Source: Methylaequor sp045563055
GTDB lineage: Bacteria; Pseudomonadota; Alphaproteobacteria; Methylaequorales; Methylaequoraceae
Assembly (NCBI GenBank): GCA_045563055.1
Contig: JBJKUR010000007.1
Coordinates: 1 to 64,000, forward strand
Reading direction: 5' to 3'
Length of the DNA: 64,000 nucleotides
Each line of letters begins with the position of its first letter. Within the stretch, counting starts at the first letter, position 1. A model generated the notes under the pieces. The model saw only the letters and a list, made by a program, of their open reading frames with translations, searched no databases and was not told the origin of the DNA. Both the position numbers and the translations under genes were made by a program. This document shows positions 44,381 to 53,302 of the stretch, piece after piece.

Positions 44381-45533
44381 TGTGAACTTCCTCTGCCTGA
44401 GCAGAAGAGCTTGTTGATGATGCAATAGATAGCCTCTCCGTTGGGACGCCCATCTCAACTATCTTTGAGAAGACCTCTGCTGCTTTATTTCTTGCTTGAT
44501 CAGCATAGCTAGTTCCTCCTGCTGGACTTACGGCTACAACTTCAAACCCCGCAGATGGCATTTGCTCTAATGCACTGGATACTGATTCAAATAATGCTGT
44601 TGAGTAATCAAAATTTGAATCATCAAATTTTATAACTAATATAGCGTTGTCATAATTAATCGGAGCAACTCTAATTTGTTTAGGCTTTACAGATTCAGTG
44701 TCACCGCTATCAACTGATGATGTTGACTTCGTTGGGGGGGAGCTAACTCTACTTCCAAACTTACCTACTTCAACGTCTTCGGCCAATAACTTCATATACT
44801 GTCTTTCGTCGTTAAGAATTTGAATCTCTCTAGATATTTTTTCTTCAAGTTCAGTCATGAGTCTATCGTAAAGTACTGAAGTTCTTTGAACATCATCTTT
44901 TAATACTTTAAGCTGGTTGTGATCTTCATCAATAGCACCAGATATGAAAAAACTAGAGTCAATTGCATTTTTTAGATGCCCAATCAAAGCTGCGTCTGCT
45001 GTAACTCTATTATTAACAATTTGTAGGTTATTTACATTGTTTTGTATATCTTCTAGCGCTCTTTGAGCATCATTCCATTGTCCTACTAGTATGGGATTGC
45101 CTGGTGTTGTTCCAATTTGTAATCTGGACCTAATGGCACTGGAAAGACCTTGATAGATAGAAGTTTGCTCATCTACTAGATCTTTAAATCTTAGAAAGTC
45201 GTTGTTATGCGAAGAAATTGCATTTTGAATGCTAGTAAGGTCCGCTCTGAATTGATTTATTTTACCGCCAACAAAAGTCCCCGTAGGACCTGTCTCGTTT
45301 ACAACCTGAGGAGCTGTCATTGTTGGAGGTGGAGCATATTGAGAGGGAGGTATTTCTTGTGCATTTGCTTGCTGGTTTATATCTTCAACTGATGACGGCA
45401 CTTCGTCTAAAGCAGGAGGTGCTGCTACTTCTTCGTCTGAAAGAGATGGGAATACGTACTCTTGTACACCTGTGCAAGAATAGATGGCGGTAAGCAATGC
45501 AATTGAAAAGAGATTTAATTTATTTTTGATCAT
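44364..45533 (-). CDS. Large exported lipoprotein with coiled coil, function unknown
   Basis: I do not recognise a named family for this 389-residue protein. It starts with a lipoprotein-like signal (FSIALLTAIYSC, Cys at about residue 20; Tyr at -2 is atypical). A proline-rich low-complexity segment follows (residues about 36-85: PPALDEVPSS, PPSQYAPPPTMTAP). The central part, about residues 95-265, is helical and likely coiled coil (RADLTSIQNAISSHNND, RLMTELEEKISREIQIL). A small alpha/beta C-terminal domain (about 295-389) includes SYADQARNKAAEVFSKIVEMGVPTERL, which resembles a degenerate OmpA-like domain. An outer-membrane or periplasm-spanning role is plausible. It is convergent with panC. 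Confidence 0.6.
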   Translation of the reverse strand: MIKNKLNLFSIALLTAIYSCTGVQEYVFPSLSDEEVAAPPALDEVPSSVEDINQQANAQEIPPSQYAPPPTMTAPQVVNETGPTGTFVGGKINQFRADLTSIQNAISSHNNDFLRFKDLVDEQTSIYQGLSSAIRSRLQIGTTPGNPILVGQWNDAQRALEDIQNNVNNLQIVNNRVTADAALIGHLKNAIDSSFFISGAIDEDHNQLKVLKDDVQRTSVLYDRLMTELEEKISREIQILNDERQYMKLLAEDVEVGKFGSRVSSPPTKSTSSVDSGDTESVKPKQIRVAPINYDNAILVIKFDDSNFDYSTALFESVSSALEQMPSAGFEVVAVSPAGGTSYADQARNKAAEVFSKIVEMGVPTERLSIASSTSSSAQAEEVHIYLKN

Positions 45534-45692
45534 ATTTTTTTTTTACGCGTTTAAAATTGTTAACGATATTTAGGTTTTATAATTTATAGCCTAAAAAATT
45601 GTTAAAATAAACAAAAAAAAATTTTATTAAAATTAAATATTTCTGGTATTTAGATAATATGGTTATTTTAATAATCAAGAAAAATAAAAGAT

Positions 45693-45769
45693 GTGCCCGT
45701 AGCTCAATTGGATAGAGCATCTGACTACGAATCAGAAGGTTGGGAGTTCGACTCTCTCCGGGCACGCCA
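45693..45769 (+). tRNA. tRNA-Arg(ACG)
   Basis: The acceptor stem GTGCCCG pairs with CGGGCAC, the D arm reads AGCTCAATTGGATAGAGC, and the anticodon stem TCTGA/TCAGA encloses CTACGAA with anticodon ACG. The T arm contains GTTCGAC. Discriminator G and an encoded CCA at 45767-45769. The A at position 34 is normally deaminated to inosine by TadA so that one tRNA reads three CGN codons. Confidence 0.95.
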
Positions 45770-45780
45770 AAAAAAGATAA

Positions 45781-45827
45781 CTACTACCGGTTGACAATTT
45801 TTTTACTTTTATTACTATATGTTGTGT
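45781..45827 (+). promoter_or_regulatory. nrdAB promoter with putative pair of NrdR boxes
   Basis: A perfect -35 TTGACA (45791-45796) is followed 16 bases later by a -10-like TACTAT (45813-45818). Overlapping the -10 is TTACTATATGTTGTGT at 45812-45827, which matches the NrdR-box consensus (acaCwAtATaTwGtgt) at 13 of 16 positions. Exactly 31 bp upstream, 45781-45796 keeps the core CTA....TTG in the same phase as a weaker second box. Paired boxes about three helical turns apart are usual for NrdR, the repressor of ribonucleotide reductase genes. Confidence 0.6.
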
Positions 45828-45854
45828 TGAAAATTTTTTTGTAGGAAATTTATA

Positions 45855-47714
45855 ATGAATCAATTAAACGTAAAAGTCCTGAATTTATCAGGTGAAAAAG
45901 TTGCTGAGCAAAATGTGCAGAGCAAACAAAAATTAAATGTTAATTATTCTAGAGATAAGCATTTAACAGATTTTGGAAAAGCCACTCTGATAGACAGATA
46001 TTTATTACCAAATGAAAAGTTCCAGGACATGTTCATGAGAGTCGCAAAATGTTACAGTGATAATGAAGATCATGCTCAGAGGATTTATGATTATATTTCT
46101 AAACTTTGGTTCATGCCCGCCACACCAATATTATCCAATGGGGGAGCTAAAAGAGGACTGCCGATCTCTTGTTTTTTAAATTCTGTTCAAGACAGTCTTG
46201 ATGGAATACTTTCAACATGGGGAGAAAATGTATGGCTTGCTTCCAATGGGGGTGGAATTGGCACATATTGGGGAGAGGTGAGGTCAATTGGAGAAACTGT
46301 GAAGAAGTCTGGACAAACTTCTGGAATAATTCCCTTCGTAAGAGTCATGGATTCTCTAACTCTTGCAATTTCTCAAGGATCTTTGAGAAGAGGATCTGCG
46401 GCTTGTTACCTGGATGTTCATCACCCTGAAATAGAAGAGTTTTTAGAAATCAGAAAGCCTTCTGGTGATTTTAATAGAAAAAGCCTAAACCTTCACCACG
46501 GAATTAATATAACAGACGAATTCATGGAATGTGTTAAGCATAACAGAGAGTTTTGTCTTAGAAGTCCTAAGACAAATGAAACCTTAAAAAAGATTAATGC
46601 CAGAGAATTATGGCAAAAAATATTAGAAACTAGGATGCAAACTGGAGAGCCGTATTTGGTCTTTATGGATACAGTAAACAAGAATATGGCCAAACATCAA
46701 AGAAAACTGGGTATGAAAGTGAGAACTTCCAATCTTTGTAGTGAGATAATGCTTCATACAGGACTAGATCATCATGGAAAAGATAGGACAGCGGTTTGCT
46801 GTTTATCTTCAGTAAATCTCGAGAAATGGGATGAGTGGAATAATGAAAGCCAATTTATAGAAGATATAATGAGATTTCTAGATAACGTTCTTGAAGACTT
46901 TATTAAAAATGCACCAGAGTCAATGAAAAATGCAGTTTACTCGGCTAAAATGGAAAGATCTGTTGGACTTGGAGCCATGGGGTTCCATAGTTTTCTCCAG
47001 AAGAAGGGAGTTGCTTTTGAGAGTGCAATTGCAAAAAGTTGGAATTCAAAGTTTTTTAAACACCTGAAAAAAGAGGCGGATAAAGCCTCACTTATTCTTG
47101 CAATGGAAAAAGGGGCTTGTCCCGATGCCAATGAAATGGGAGTAAAATCAAGATTTAGTCACAAAATGGCAATTGCACCAACCGCCTCGATCAGCATTAT
47201 TTGCGGAGGTACAAGTGCATGTGTAGAGCCCATTCCTGCAAATATATACACCCATAAAACATTATCTGGTTCTTTTACTGTAAAAAATAAATATTTAGAA
47301 AACCTTCTTGAAAATAAAGGAATTAACAATGAAAAGATATGGCAAAGTATTCTTGAAAACGACGGTTCTATCAGTCACCTCAATGAGCTAAATGACGAAG
47401 AAAAATCAGTATTTAAGACTGCGTTTGAAATGGATCAAAGATGGATCGTAGAAATGGCAGCAGACAGAACTCCTTATATTTGCCAAAGTCAATCTATCAA
47501 TTTATATTTGTCTGCTGATATTGATAAATGGGATTTAATGATGCTTCATTGGAAAGCTTGGGAATTGGGAATCAAAAGTTTGTATTATTGTAGATCAAAA
47601 TCAATTCAAAGAGCTAGCTATGCTGGTGTTGAAGCTGATAATACGAAACAATGGCCTCAAAAAAATATTGTTGAGGAGAAAACCGACTATGAAGAATGTC
47701 TATCATGTCAATAA
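45855..47714 (+). CDS. nrdA: Class I ribonucleotide reductase, large (alpha) subunit
   Basis: The catalytic subunit reduces ribonucleoside diphosphates to deoxy forms. In 619 residues the active-site elements are present: GLPISCFLN (first redox Cys), SNLCSEI (Asn, thiyl-radical Cys and Glu), CCLSSVNLE (second redox Cys), SLYYCRSKS (radical-transfer tyrosines) and the C-terminal redox pair CLSC. The N-terminus has only about 38 residues before LTDFGKATLIDRYLL and shows no ATP-cone, so overall dATP inhibition through an alpha-subunit cone would be missing. nrdB follows after 35 bp. The upstream region carries a promoter with a likely NrdR box. Confidence 0.93.
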   Translation: MNQLNVKVLNLSGEKVAEQNVQSKQKLNVNYSRDKHLTDFGKATLIDRYLLPNEKFQDMFMRVAKCYSDNEDHAQRIYDYISKLWFMPATPILSNGGAKRGLPISCFLNSVQDSLDGILSTWGENVWLASNGGGIGTYWGEVRSIGETVKKSGQTSGIIPFVRVMDSLTLAISQGSLRRGSAACYLDVHHPEIEEFLEIRKPSGDFNRKSLNLHHGINITDEFMECVKHNREFCLRSPKTNETLKKINARELWQKILETRMQTGEPYLVFMDTVNKNMAKHQRKLGMKVRTSNLCSEIMLHTGLDHHGKDRTAVCCLSSVNLEKWDEWNNESQFIEDIMRFLDNVLEDFIKNAPESMKNAVYSAKMERSVGLGAMGFHSFLQKKGVAFESAIAKSWNSKFFKHLKKEADKASLILAMEKGACPDANEMGVKSRFSHKMAIAPTASISIICGGTSACVEPIPANIYTHKTLSGSFTVKNKYLENLLENKGINNEKIWQSILENDGSISHLNELNDEEKSVFKTAFEMDQRWIVEMAADRTPYICQSQSINLYLSADIDKWDLMMLHWKAWELGIKSLYYCRSKSIQRASYAGVEADNTKQWPQKNIVEEKTDYEECLSCQ

Positions 47715-47749
47715 CTTTATATTAACAATTTTAAAAGGAGGAATATCTT

Positions 47750-48781
47750 ATGGATGATGCAAATAAAAAACTAGCAGGTAAAATACCTGGTCTATTAACA
47801 CCTTCCCACTCATATAAACCGTTTAGGTACCCATGGGCCTATGATTTTTGGAAAAGACAACAACAAGTTCATTGGATGCCAGAAGAGGTTCCATTGGGAG
47901 AAGATTGTAAAGATTGGGTTGTAAAATTAAATGATAATGAAAGAAATCTATTAACCCAAATTTTTAGATTTTTCACACAGTCTGACGTAGAAGTTAACGA
48001 TAACTACATGGAAAGATACTCTCAAGTTTTTAAACCAACAGAAATAAAAATGATGATGTCTGCTTTCTCGAATATTGAAACAGTCCACATAGCCGCTTAT
48101 GCACTGCTACTAGAAACCATAGGCATGCCTGACACAGAGTTCTCAGCCTTTCTTAAATATAAAGAAATGGCAGATAAGCATGATTACATGCAACAATTCA
48201 CAGTCGATTCTAATCATGAAATTGCTAAAACAGTAGCTATGTTTGGAGGTTTTACAGAAGGCCTTCAACTTTTTGCAAGTTTTGCTATGTTGCTAAATTT
48301 CCCTAGACACAACAAGATGAGGGGTATGGGGCAAATAGTCACTTGGTCAGTAAGAGATGAGTCTCTTCATTGTGAGGGGATGGTAAAACTATTTCATGAA
48401 TTTGTTAAAGAAACAAAGTGTATGACCCCTAAACTTGAGAAAGAAATAATTGAATGTTGCGAAAAAGTAGTTCAACTCGAAGACAATTTTATTGATCTCG
48501 CATTTGAAATGGGACCAGTTGAGGGGATGGAACCCTCAGATATTAAAAAATATATTAGGTACATTGCAGATTGGAGATTAAAACAACTGAAGCTTGAGCC
48601 GATGTTTGGAATTAAAGAGCATCCTCTACCATGGTTGACTGAAATTTTAAATGGCGTAGAACACGCCAACTTTTTTGAAGCTAGAGCAACAGAGTACTCC
48701 AAAGTTGCTACCTCAGGAAGTTGGGAAGGAAAAGAAGGTGTGTGGACTACGTTTGATGATAAACTAAAAAGTTTTGGATAA
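47750..48781 (+). CDS. nrdB: Class I ribonucleotide reductase, small (beta) subunit
   Basis: NrdB (343 residues) holds the dimetal site and tyrosyl radical. Ligands and radical residues can be placed: QSDVEV (Asp), NIETVHIAAY (Glu, His and the radical Tyr at the expected +3 and +7 spacing), FTEGLQLF (Glu), and RDESLHCEG (Glu, His). The C-terminus differs from enterobacterial NrdB but ends in an aspartate-rich segment usable for binding NrdA. No ATP-cone precedes the fold. A strong AAAGGAGG lies before the start. It forms an operon with nrdA. Confidence 0.93.
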   Translation: MDDANKKLAGKIPGLLTPSHSYKPFRYPWAYDFWKRQQQVHWMPEEVPLGEDCKDWVVKLNDNERNLLTQIFRFFTQSDVEVNDNYMERYSQVFKPTEIKMMMSAFSNIETVHIAAYALLLETIGMPDTEFSAFLKYKEMADKHDYMQQFTVDSNHEIAKTVAMFGGFTEGLQLFASFAMLLNFPRHNKMRGMGQIVTWSVRDESLHCEGMVKLFHEFVKETKCMTPKLEKEIIECCEKVVQLEDNFIDLAFEMGPVEGMEPSDIKKYIRYIADWRLKQLKLEPMFGIKEHPLPWLTEILNGVEHANFFEARATEYSKVATSGSWEGKEGVWTTFDDKLKSFG

Positions 48782-48789
48782 TAATTATA

Positions 48790-49881
48790 TTACTTCTCTA
48801 TGTAAAGAGACTGAGATGGAAATGCAAATGAGCACTTCCTCTTCTCAACAATACTTTTAATATTAATTGCAAGTCTGTCTTTTATTTCTACAAATTTAGA
48901 ATAATCATTTGTTTTGGTAAAACACCTCACCAAAATATCAATTGAACTTGGAGCAAATTCATTAATTTTTACAATAACTGGTGTTGAACTAGATATTAGA
49001 AAATCCTTCTTATTTGATTGGATTGATTTTTCTATATCATTGCAAATGTTTTTAAGTTGCTTAATAGTGCTTTTATATTCAACCCCTATGATCCAATTAA
49101 TTCTTCGGTTTGAGATTTCGGTAATGTTAACAACTGCATTTTCTGCAAACTGGAAGTTTGGAATGAAACAAAGAGATTTATCAAACTTTCTTATTGCAGT
49201 TGAACGAAAACCAATTTTTTCTACAGAGCCCTCTACAATGTTTTGAATAACAATCACATCTCCTTTCTTAAATCTTTTTTCTACCAACACTAATATTCCT
49301 GAAATTAAATTTTTAAATAAGTCTTGAGCCCCGAGAGCGACAGCGACACCAAACAAACCTAAACCAGCTATTACAGGACCTACTTTGATTCCCCAAAGCT
49401 CAAGTACGGCAGAAAAACCTAAAATAAAAAGAAGTACTTTGATAGCATTTAAAATCCATTCCAGTAAATCTTTTGTAAAAATCACCTCTATGTTTTTAAT
49501 TTTATTACTTAGTGGATAAATGGATTTAATGATCAACCAAAAAATAAGAATAGTAAATAAAGATAGATTCACTTTGTCTAAAAAAACGGAAACACTTTTT
49601 GATTTAATCGCAAAGTTTGTTGCACAGAAAAAACCAAAACTAACAACAAAAAACTCTATAGGTTTTTGTATCGAATTGAGTAATTTAGATTTTACAGATT
49701 TTTCTGATAATTTTAAAATAAGTGATAATTTATTTATGATTAATTTCTTAAGAAAACCTCTAAACGAAAAAAAAAACAATAAAATAGCAATTGAAATTGT
49801 ATAGTTCAAATATATAGAACTTAAGGAAAGAGAACTTAACTGTTCAATTAAAATTTTATAATCTTCATGTAAAGTGTTCAT
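48790..49881 (-). CDS. Mechanosensitive channel, MscS family
   Basis: A 363-residue inner-membrane protein with four hydrophobic segments in the first half and the MscS core: pore-lining VIAGLGLFGVAVALGAQDLFKNLISGILVL (near residues 168-197), then the beta domain FKKGDVIVIQNIVEGSVEKIGFRSTAIR and the alpha/beta C-terminal domain. Such channels release solutes on osmotic downshock; some members carry out other transport. It overlaps the recX-like gene by 17 bp and is convergent with nrdB (8 bp gap). Confidence 0.92.
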   Translation of the reverse strand: MNTLHEDYKILIEQLSSLSLSSIYLNYTISIAILLFFFSFRGFLKKLIINKLSLILKLSEKSVKSKLLNSIQKPIEFFVVSFGFFCATNFAIKSKSVSVFLDKVNLSLFTILIFWLIIKSIYPLSNKIKNIEVIFTKDLLEWILNAIKVLLFILGFSAVLELWGIKVGPVIAGLGLFGVAVALGAQDLFKNLISGILVLVEKRFKKGDVIVIQNIVEGSVEKIGFRSTAIRKFDKSLCFIPNFQFAENAVVNITEISNRRINWIIGVEYKSTIKQLKNICNDIEKSIQSNKKDFLISSSTPVIVKINEFAPSSIDILVRCFTKTNDYSKFVEIKDRLAINIKSIVEKRKCSFAFPSQSLYIEK

Positions 49882-50395
49882 TAAAAATAAGCTTCTTTAA
49901 TATATTCCTAGATAACTCGTAATCAAAACCATGATACCCTAGTTTTAAGATAATATTATCAAAAAGTTGGCTATCTGAAATATTTAATTTTTTTTGTCTA
50001 TCAATTATTTTGGTTCTATTAAGAAAATTTTGTATTAATTTTTCCTCCAAATCTTCAGAAGAAAGATAAGTGTTTAGATAATTATTTGTTGAAGATGGAT
50101 CAAAACCTAAACTTAGGATTTTTAATCTAATTTTTTTTTTTGAATATCCTTTTTTTTCAAAACTTTGAAGAGTGATCTCTAACAACCTTTTTTCATCAAA
50201 CAGGCCTAACTTACTATAATGATTTATAACCAAGGGAATTTCTTGAAGGAAAACAGAGCGCGATTTTGAATTAATTTTTTTTTCAAAAAAGTCTTTGGTG
50301 ATCTTTCTTTTTAAGATATTCTCAAATTTTTTTTTAGTTACATTATATCTTGATAGATAATAAGTTGAATATTTTTTAAAATAATCTGATATCAT
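49865..50395 (-). CDS. recX: RecX-family regulatory protein
   Basis: A 176-residue basic, helical protein. The segment YYLSRYNVTKKKFENILKRKI (residues about 12-32) and the following NHYSKLGLFDEKRLLEITLQSFEKKGYSKKKIRLKIL match RecX, which modulates RecA filaments. The remaining part is three-helix repeat-like and divergent, as usual in alphaproteobacteria. recA is not in this window. It overlaps the MscS gene by 17 bp and is divergent from the ABC permease. Confidence 0.78.
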   Translation of the reverse strand: MISDYFKKYSTYYLSRYNVTKKKFENILKRKITKDFFEKKINSKSRSVFLQEIPLVINHYSKLGLFDEKRLLEITLQSFEKKGYSKKKIRLKILSLGFDPSSTNNYLNTYLSSEDLEEKLIQNFLNRTKIIDRQKKLNISDSQLFDNIILKLGYHGFDYELSRNILKKLIFNEHFT

Positions 50396-50440
50396 TTATT
50401 AAGTTAGCAACCCATTCGTGTATTATTATAAACATTTACT

Positions 50441-51229
50441 ATGTATAATATAAGAAGTTTTAAAGGATTCAATTGGATAGGTTTTTTTACTCTTTATAAA
50501 AAAGAGGTAAAAAGATTTTTTAACGTGTTTGCTCAAACGGTTTTAGCCCCAGCGGTCACGACAATGTTGTTTTATTTAATATTTGTTTTGTCTTTAGATA
50601 GAGATTTTCTAATTTCTGGAGATTTTTCTTATTCAGAATTTCTAGCACCTGGTTTAATTTGCATGGCTATAATGCAGAATTCTTTTGCTAACACCTCCTC
50701 ATCTATATTAATTTCTAAAGTGCAAGGAAATATAGTTGATGTTCTGATGCCACCATTATCAGAATTTGAGCTTACTTTTTCTTATTGTTTAGGAGGTGTT
50801 ACGAGAGGGGTATTAGTTGGAGGTTCAGTTTTCGGATTAATTTATTTTTTTGTTCCTATAAAAATTTACAGTATCACTGTGATAGTTTTTTTTGCTATAT
50901 CTTCCTCGCTACTTTTATCTTTTCTAGGAATTTTGTGTGGAATATGGTCAAAAAAATTTGACCATATGGCATCTATTACAAATTTTATTATTTTGCCACT
51001 TACTTTTCTTTCGGGTACTTTTTATACAATTGATAGGCTACCGGAAATTTGGCGTTTTTTAGCAAGTTGGAACCCTTTTTTTTACATGATTGATGGTTTC
51101 AGATATGGTTTTCTGGGAGTAGGAGAGAGTAATTTATTCAATGGCTTTATTATTATGGTGGTTAGCAATGTTGTATTTTTTATTGTAACTGTTTTTGTCT
51201 TTAAAAAAGGCTATGGATTGAGATCCTAA
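50441..51229 (+). CDS. ABC-2 type transporter permease without adjacent ATPase
   Basis: A 262-residue inner-membrane protein with six hydrophobic segments, NVFAQTVLAPAVTTMLFYLIF near the start and NFIILPLTFLSGTFYTIDRLPEIWRFLASWNPF, the classic ABC-2 signature region. It resembles YadH-type permeases and the unrelated copy at 59391. Substrate unknown. Its stop overlaps the argD start by one base (TAATG), so it is cotranscribed with arginine genes, but no ATPase partner is nearby. The partner must lie outside the window, or be shared. Confidence 0.85.
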   Translation: MYNIRSFKGFNWIGFFTLYKKEVKRFFNVFAQTVLAPAVTTMLFYLIFVLSLDRDFLISGDFSYSEFLAPGLICMAIMQNSFANTSSSILISKVQGNIVDVLMPPLSEFELTFSYCLGGVTRGVLVGGSVFGLIYFFVPIKIYSITVIVFFAISSSLLLSFLGILCGIWSKKFDHMASITNFIILPLTFLSGTFYTIDRLPEIWRFLASWNPFFYMIDGFRYGFLGVGESNLFNGFIIMVVSNVVFFIVTVFVFKKGYGLRS

Positions 51230-52392
51230 TGAGTATTTTAGGTGTTTATAATCCTCTAAGTATAGACGTAGATCATGGTGATGGTGTTTATATTTATTCA
51301 AAAGATGGAACAAGATATTTAGATTTTACAAGTGGTATTGGGGTAACAAGTCTTGGGCATAGTCATCCCTCTTTAATTTCTGCTTTAAAAAATCAAGCTG
51401 ACAAAATATGGCATTGTTCAAATCTTTTCAAGATTGAAAACCAACAAAAAGTAGCTGATAAAATTACACAAAATTCTTTTGCAAAGTCTGTTTTCTTCTG
51501 TAACTCTGGTACAGAGGCCGTAGAAGCTGGAGTGAAAGCGATTAGAAAATATTATAATAATATTGGTTCTAAGAAATATAAAATCATATGTGCTAATAAT
51601 TCATTTCATGGAAGAACATACGCCGCAATTTCTGCCAGTGGAAAAACAAAACTAACTGAAGGCTTTGAACCAGTTCTCGGTGGATTTGTACAGGTTGATT
51701 TTAATAATATTAAGCAAATATTAAAAGTAATAGACGAGAAAACAGCTGCAATAATGATTGAAACAGTTCAAGGTGAGGGAGGAATTACACCTGCAAAAAA
51801 GGAATACCTTAGAGATCTACAAAAGATAGCTAAAGATAATGACATTTTACTATTTTTTGATGAGGTTCAATGTGGAATTGGTCGTACGGGAAAGTTTCTT
51901 GCAACAGAGTGGGTTAAGGAACTTAACCCAAATTTAGTTGCAATAGCCAAGGGAATTGGTGGTGGCTTCCCAATTGGAGCGTTGTTGCTTGACAAAAAGA
52001 CAACTAAAACCATGTCACTCGGTTCTCATGGTTCAACCTTTGGAGGTAATCCTTTAGGTATGGCTGTTGCAAATGAAGTTTTAAATTTTGTTATGAACGA
52101 AGATTTTTTAGACCACGTTAGAGAGGTTGGCTATAATTTAAGAAGGTCGCTGAAAGAGGAAATAGTTTCAAAATTTCCTAAACTAGTTTCAGGTGTTAGG
52201 GGCATAGGTTTAATGATTGGTCTTGAGGCGGTTGAGAAAAATGAGGTTCTAATCCAATCAATGATAAAAGAAAAAATTTTAACAGTTAAAGCTGGTCAAA
52301 ATGTTATTAGAATGCTTCCTCCACTGATACTTGAAATAAAACATGTTGATGAGGCAATTAACAAAATTTATAAAGCTTTTTCAAACTTTTAG
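51229..52392 (+). CDS. argD: Acetylornithine aminotransferase
   Basis: A class III PLP aminotransferase (387 residues) that forms N-acetylornithine in arginine synthesis and often also N-succinyl-LL-DAP for lysine. Markers are TSGIGVTSLGHSHP, FFCNSGTEAVEAG, FHGRTYAA, LFFDEVQCGIGRTG and the PLP lysine in VAIAKGIGGGFPIGA. Start overlaps the ABC permease stop by one base, and argF follows after 5 bp. Confidence 0.94.
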   Translation: MSILGVYNPLSIDVDHGDGVYIYSKDGTRYLDFTSGIGVTSLGHSHPSLISALKNQADKIWHCSNLFKIENQQKVADKITQNSFAKSVFFCNSGTEAVEAGVKAIRKYYNNIGSKKYKIICANNSFHGRTYAAISASGKTKLTEGFEPVLGGFVQVDFNNIKQILKVIDEKTAAIMIETVQGEGGITPAKKEYLRDLQKIAKDNDILLFFDEVQCGIGRTGKFLATEWVKELNPNLVAIAKGIGGGFPIGALLLDKKTTKTMSLGSHGSTFGGNPLGMAVANEVLNFVMNEDFLDHVREVGYNLRRSLKEEIVSKFPKLVSGVRGIGLMIGLEAVEKNEVLIQSMIKEKILTVKAGQNVIRMLPPLILEIKHVDEAINKIYKAFSNF

Positions 52393-52397
52393 AGAAA

Positions 52398-53300
52398 ATG
52401 AGAAATTCTTTTAAACATTTTTTAAATTTATCTGACTTAAAGACTAAAGATCTAAATGTAATTTTAGAGGAAAGTCATAGAATTAAAAAAGGTAAGGGTA
52501 AAAAATTTAAAAAAAAAAAAATTCTTGCAATGATATTTGAAAAACCATCAACACGTACAAGAGTTTCTTTTGAAGTAGGAATGAAACTATTAAATGGAGA
52601 TGTAGTGATTTTGGATACAAATGAATCTCAAATTGGAAGAGGTGAATCTCTGGAAGATACAATGCGTGTATTATCGAGATATGTGGATATAGTGGTTTAT
52701 AGGGGGGCAAGCGAAGACAAACTCTATAATTTAGCAGATCTATCGACCGTACCATTAATAAATGGACTTACGGATAGAAGTCATCCCTGTCAGATATTAG
52801 CTGATATAATGACATTGCAGGAAAAATTTAAATCTATAGAGAAATTAAAAATATGTTGGATTGGAGACGGGAACAATGTTTGTAATTCTTGGATTCATTC
52901 TTGTGATCATTTTGGGTATGAGTTTAATATTTCATGTCCTCCAGGAAATTTTCCTAGTGAAAATATTATAGGTCAGATTAAGTCTAAAAAGGTAAAATTT
53001 TTTAAAAAACCATCTGAAGCAGTTGTTGGAGCAGATGTTGTAATAACTGACACCTGGGTCTCGATGGGAATGGTAAATGATCCAAAAAGAATAAAGAAAT
53101 TTAAAAATTTTCAGATTAATAATGAATTAATTAAAAAATCAAAGAAGAATACTTTCTTTTTGCACTGTTTGCCCGCACATAGAGGTTGTGAAGTAACTGA
53201 TGAGGTTATAGATGGTAAAAGTTCACTTGTATGGGATGAAGCGGAAAATAGATTGTATGCTCATCAAGCACTCCTTTTATGGTGTTTGAAAGAGATATAA
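52398..53300 (+). CDS. argF: Ornithine carbamoyltransferase
   Basis: ArgF makes citrulline from ornithine and carbamoyl phosphate. The 300 residues contain FEKPSTRTRVSFEVG (carbamoyl phosphate site), DRSHPCQILADIMTL and HCLPAHRGCEVTDEV (ornithine site). Length is typical of the anabolic enzyme. It follows argD by 5 bp, the argD-argF pair common in alphaproteobacteria. The convergent TrkH gene ends 3 bp away. Confidence 0.95.
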   Translation: MRNSFKHFLNLSDLKTKDLNVILEESHRIKKGKGKKFKKKKILAMIFEKPSTRTRVSFEVGMKLLNGDVVILDTNESQIGRGESLEDTMRVLSRYVDIVVYRGASEDKLYNLADLSTVPLINGLTDRSHPCQILADIMTLQEKFKSIEKLKICWIGDGNNVCNSWIHSCDHFGYEFNISCPPGNFPSENIIGQIKSKKVKFFKKPSEAVVGADVVITDTWVSMGMVNDPKRIKKFKNFQINNELIKKSKKNTFFLHCLPAHRGCEVTDEVIDGKSSLVWDEAENRLYAHQALLLWCLKEI

Positions 53301-53302
53301 CT

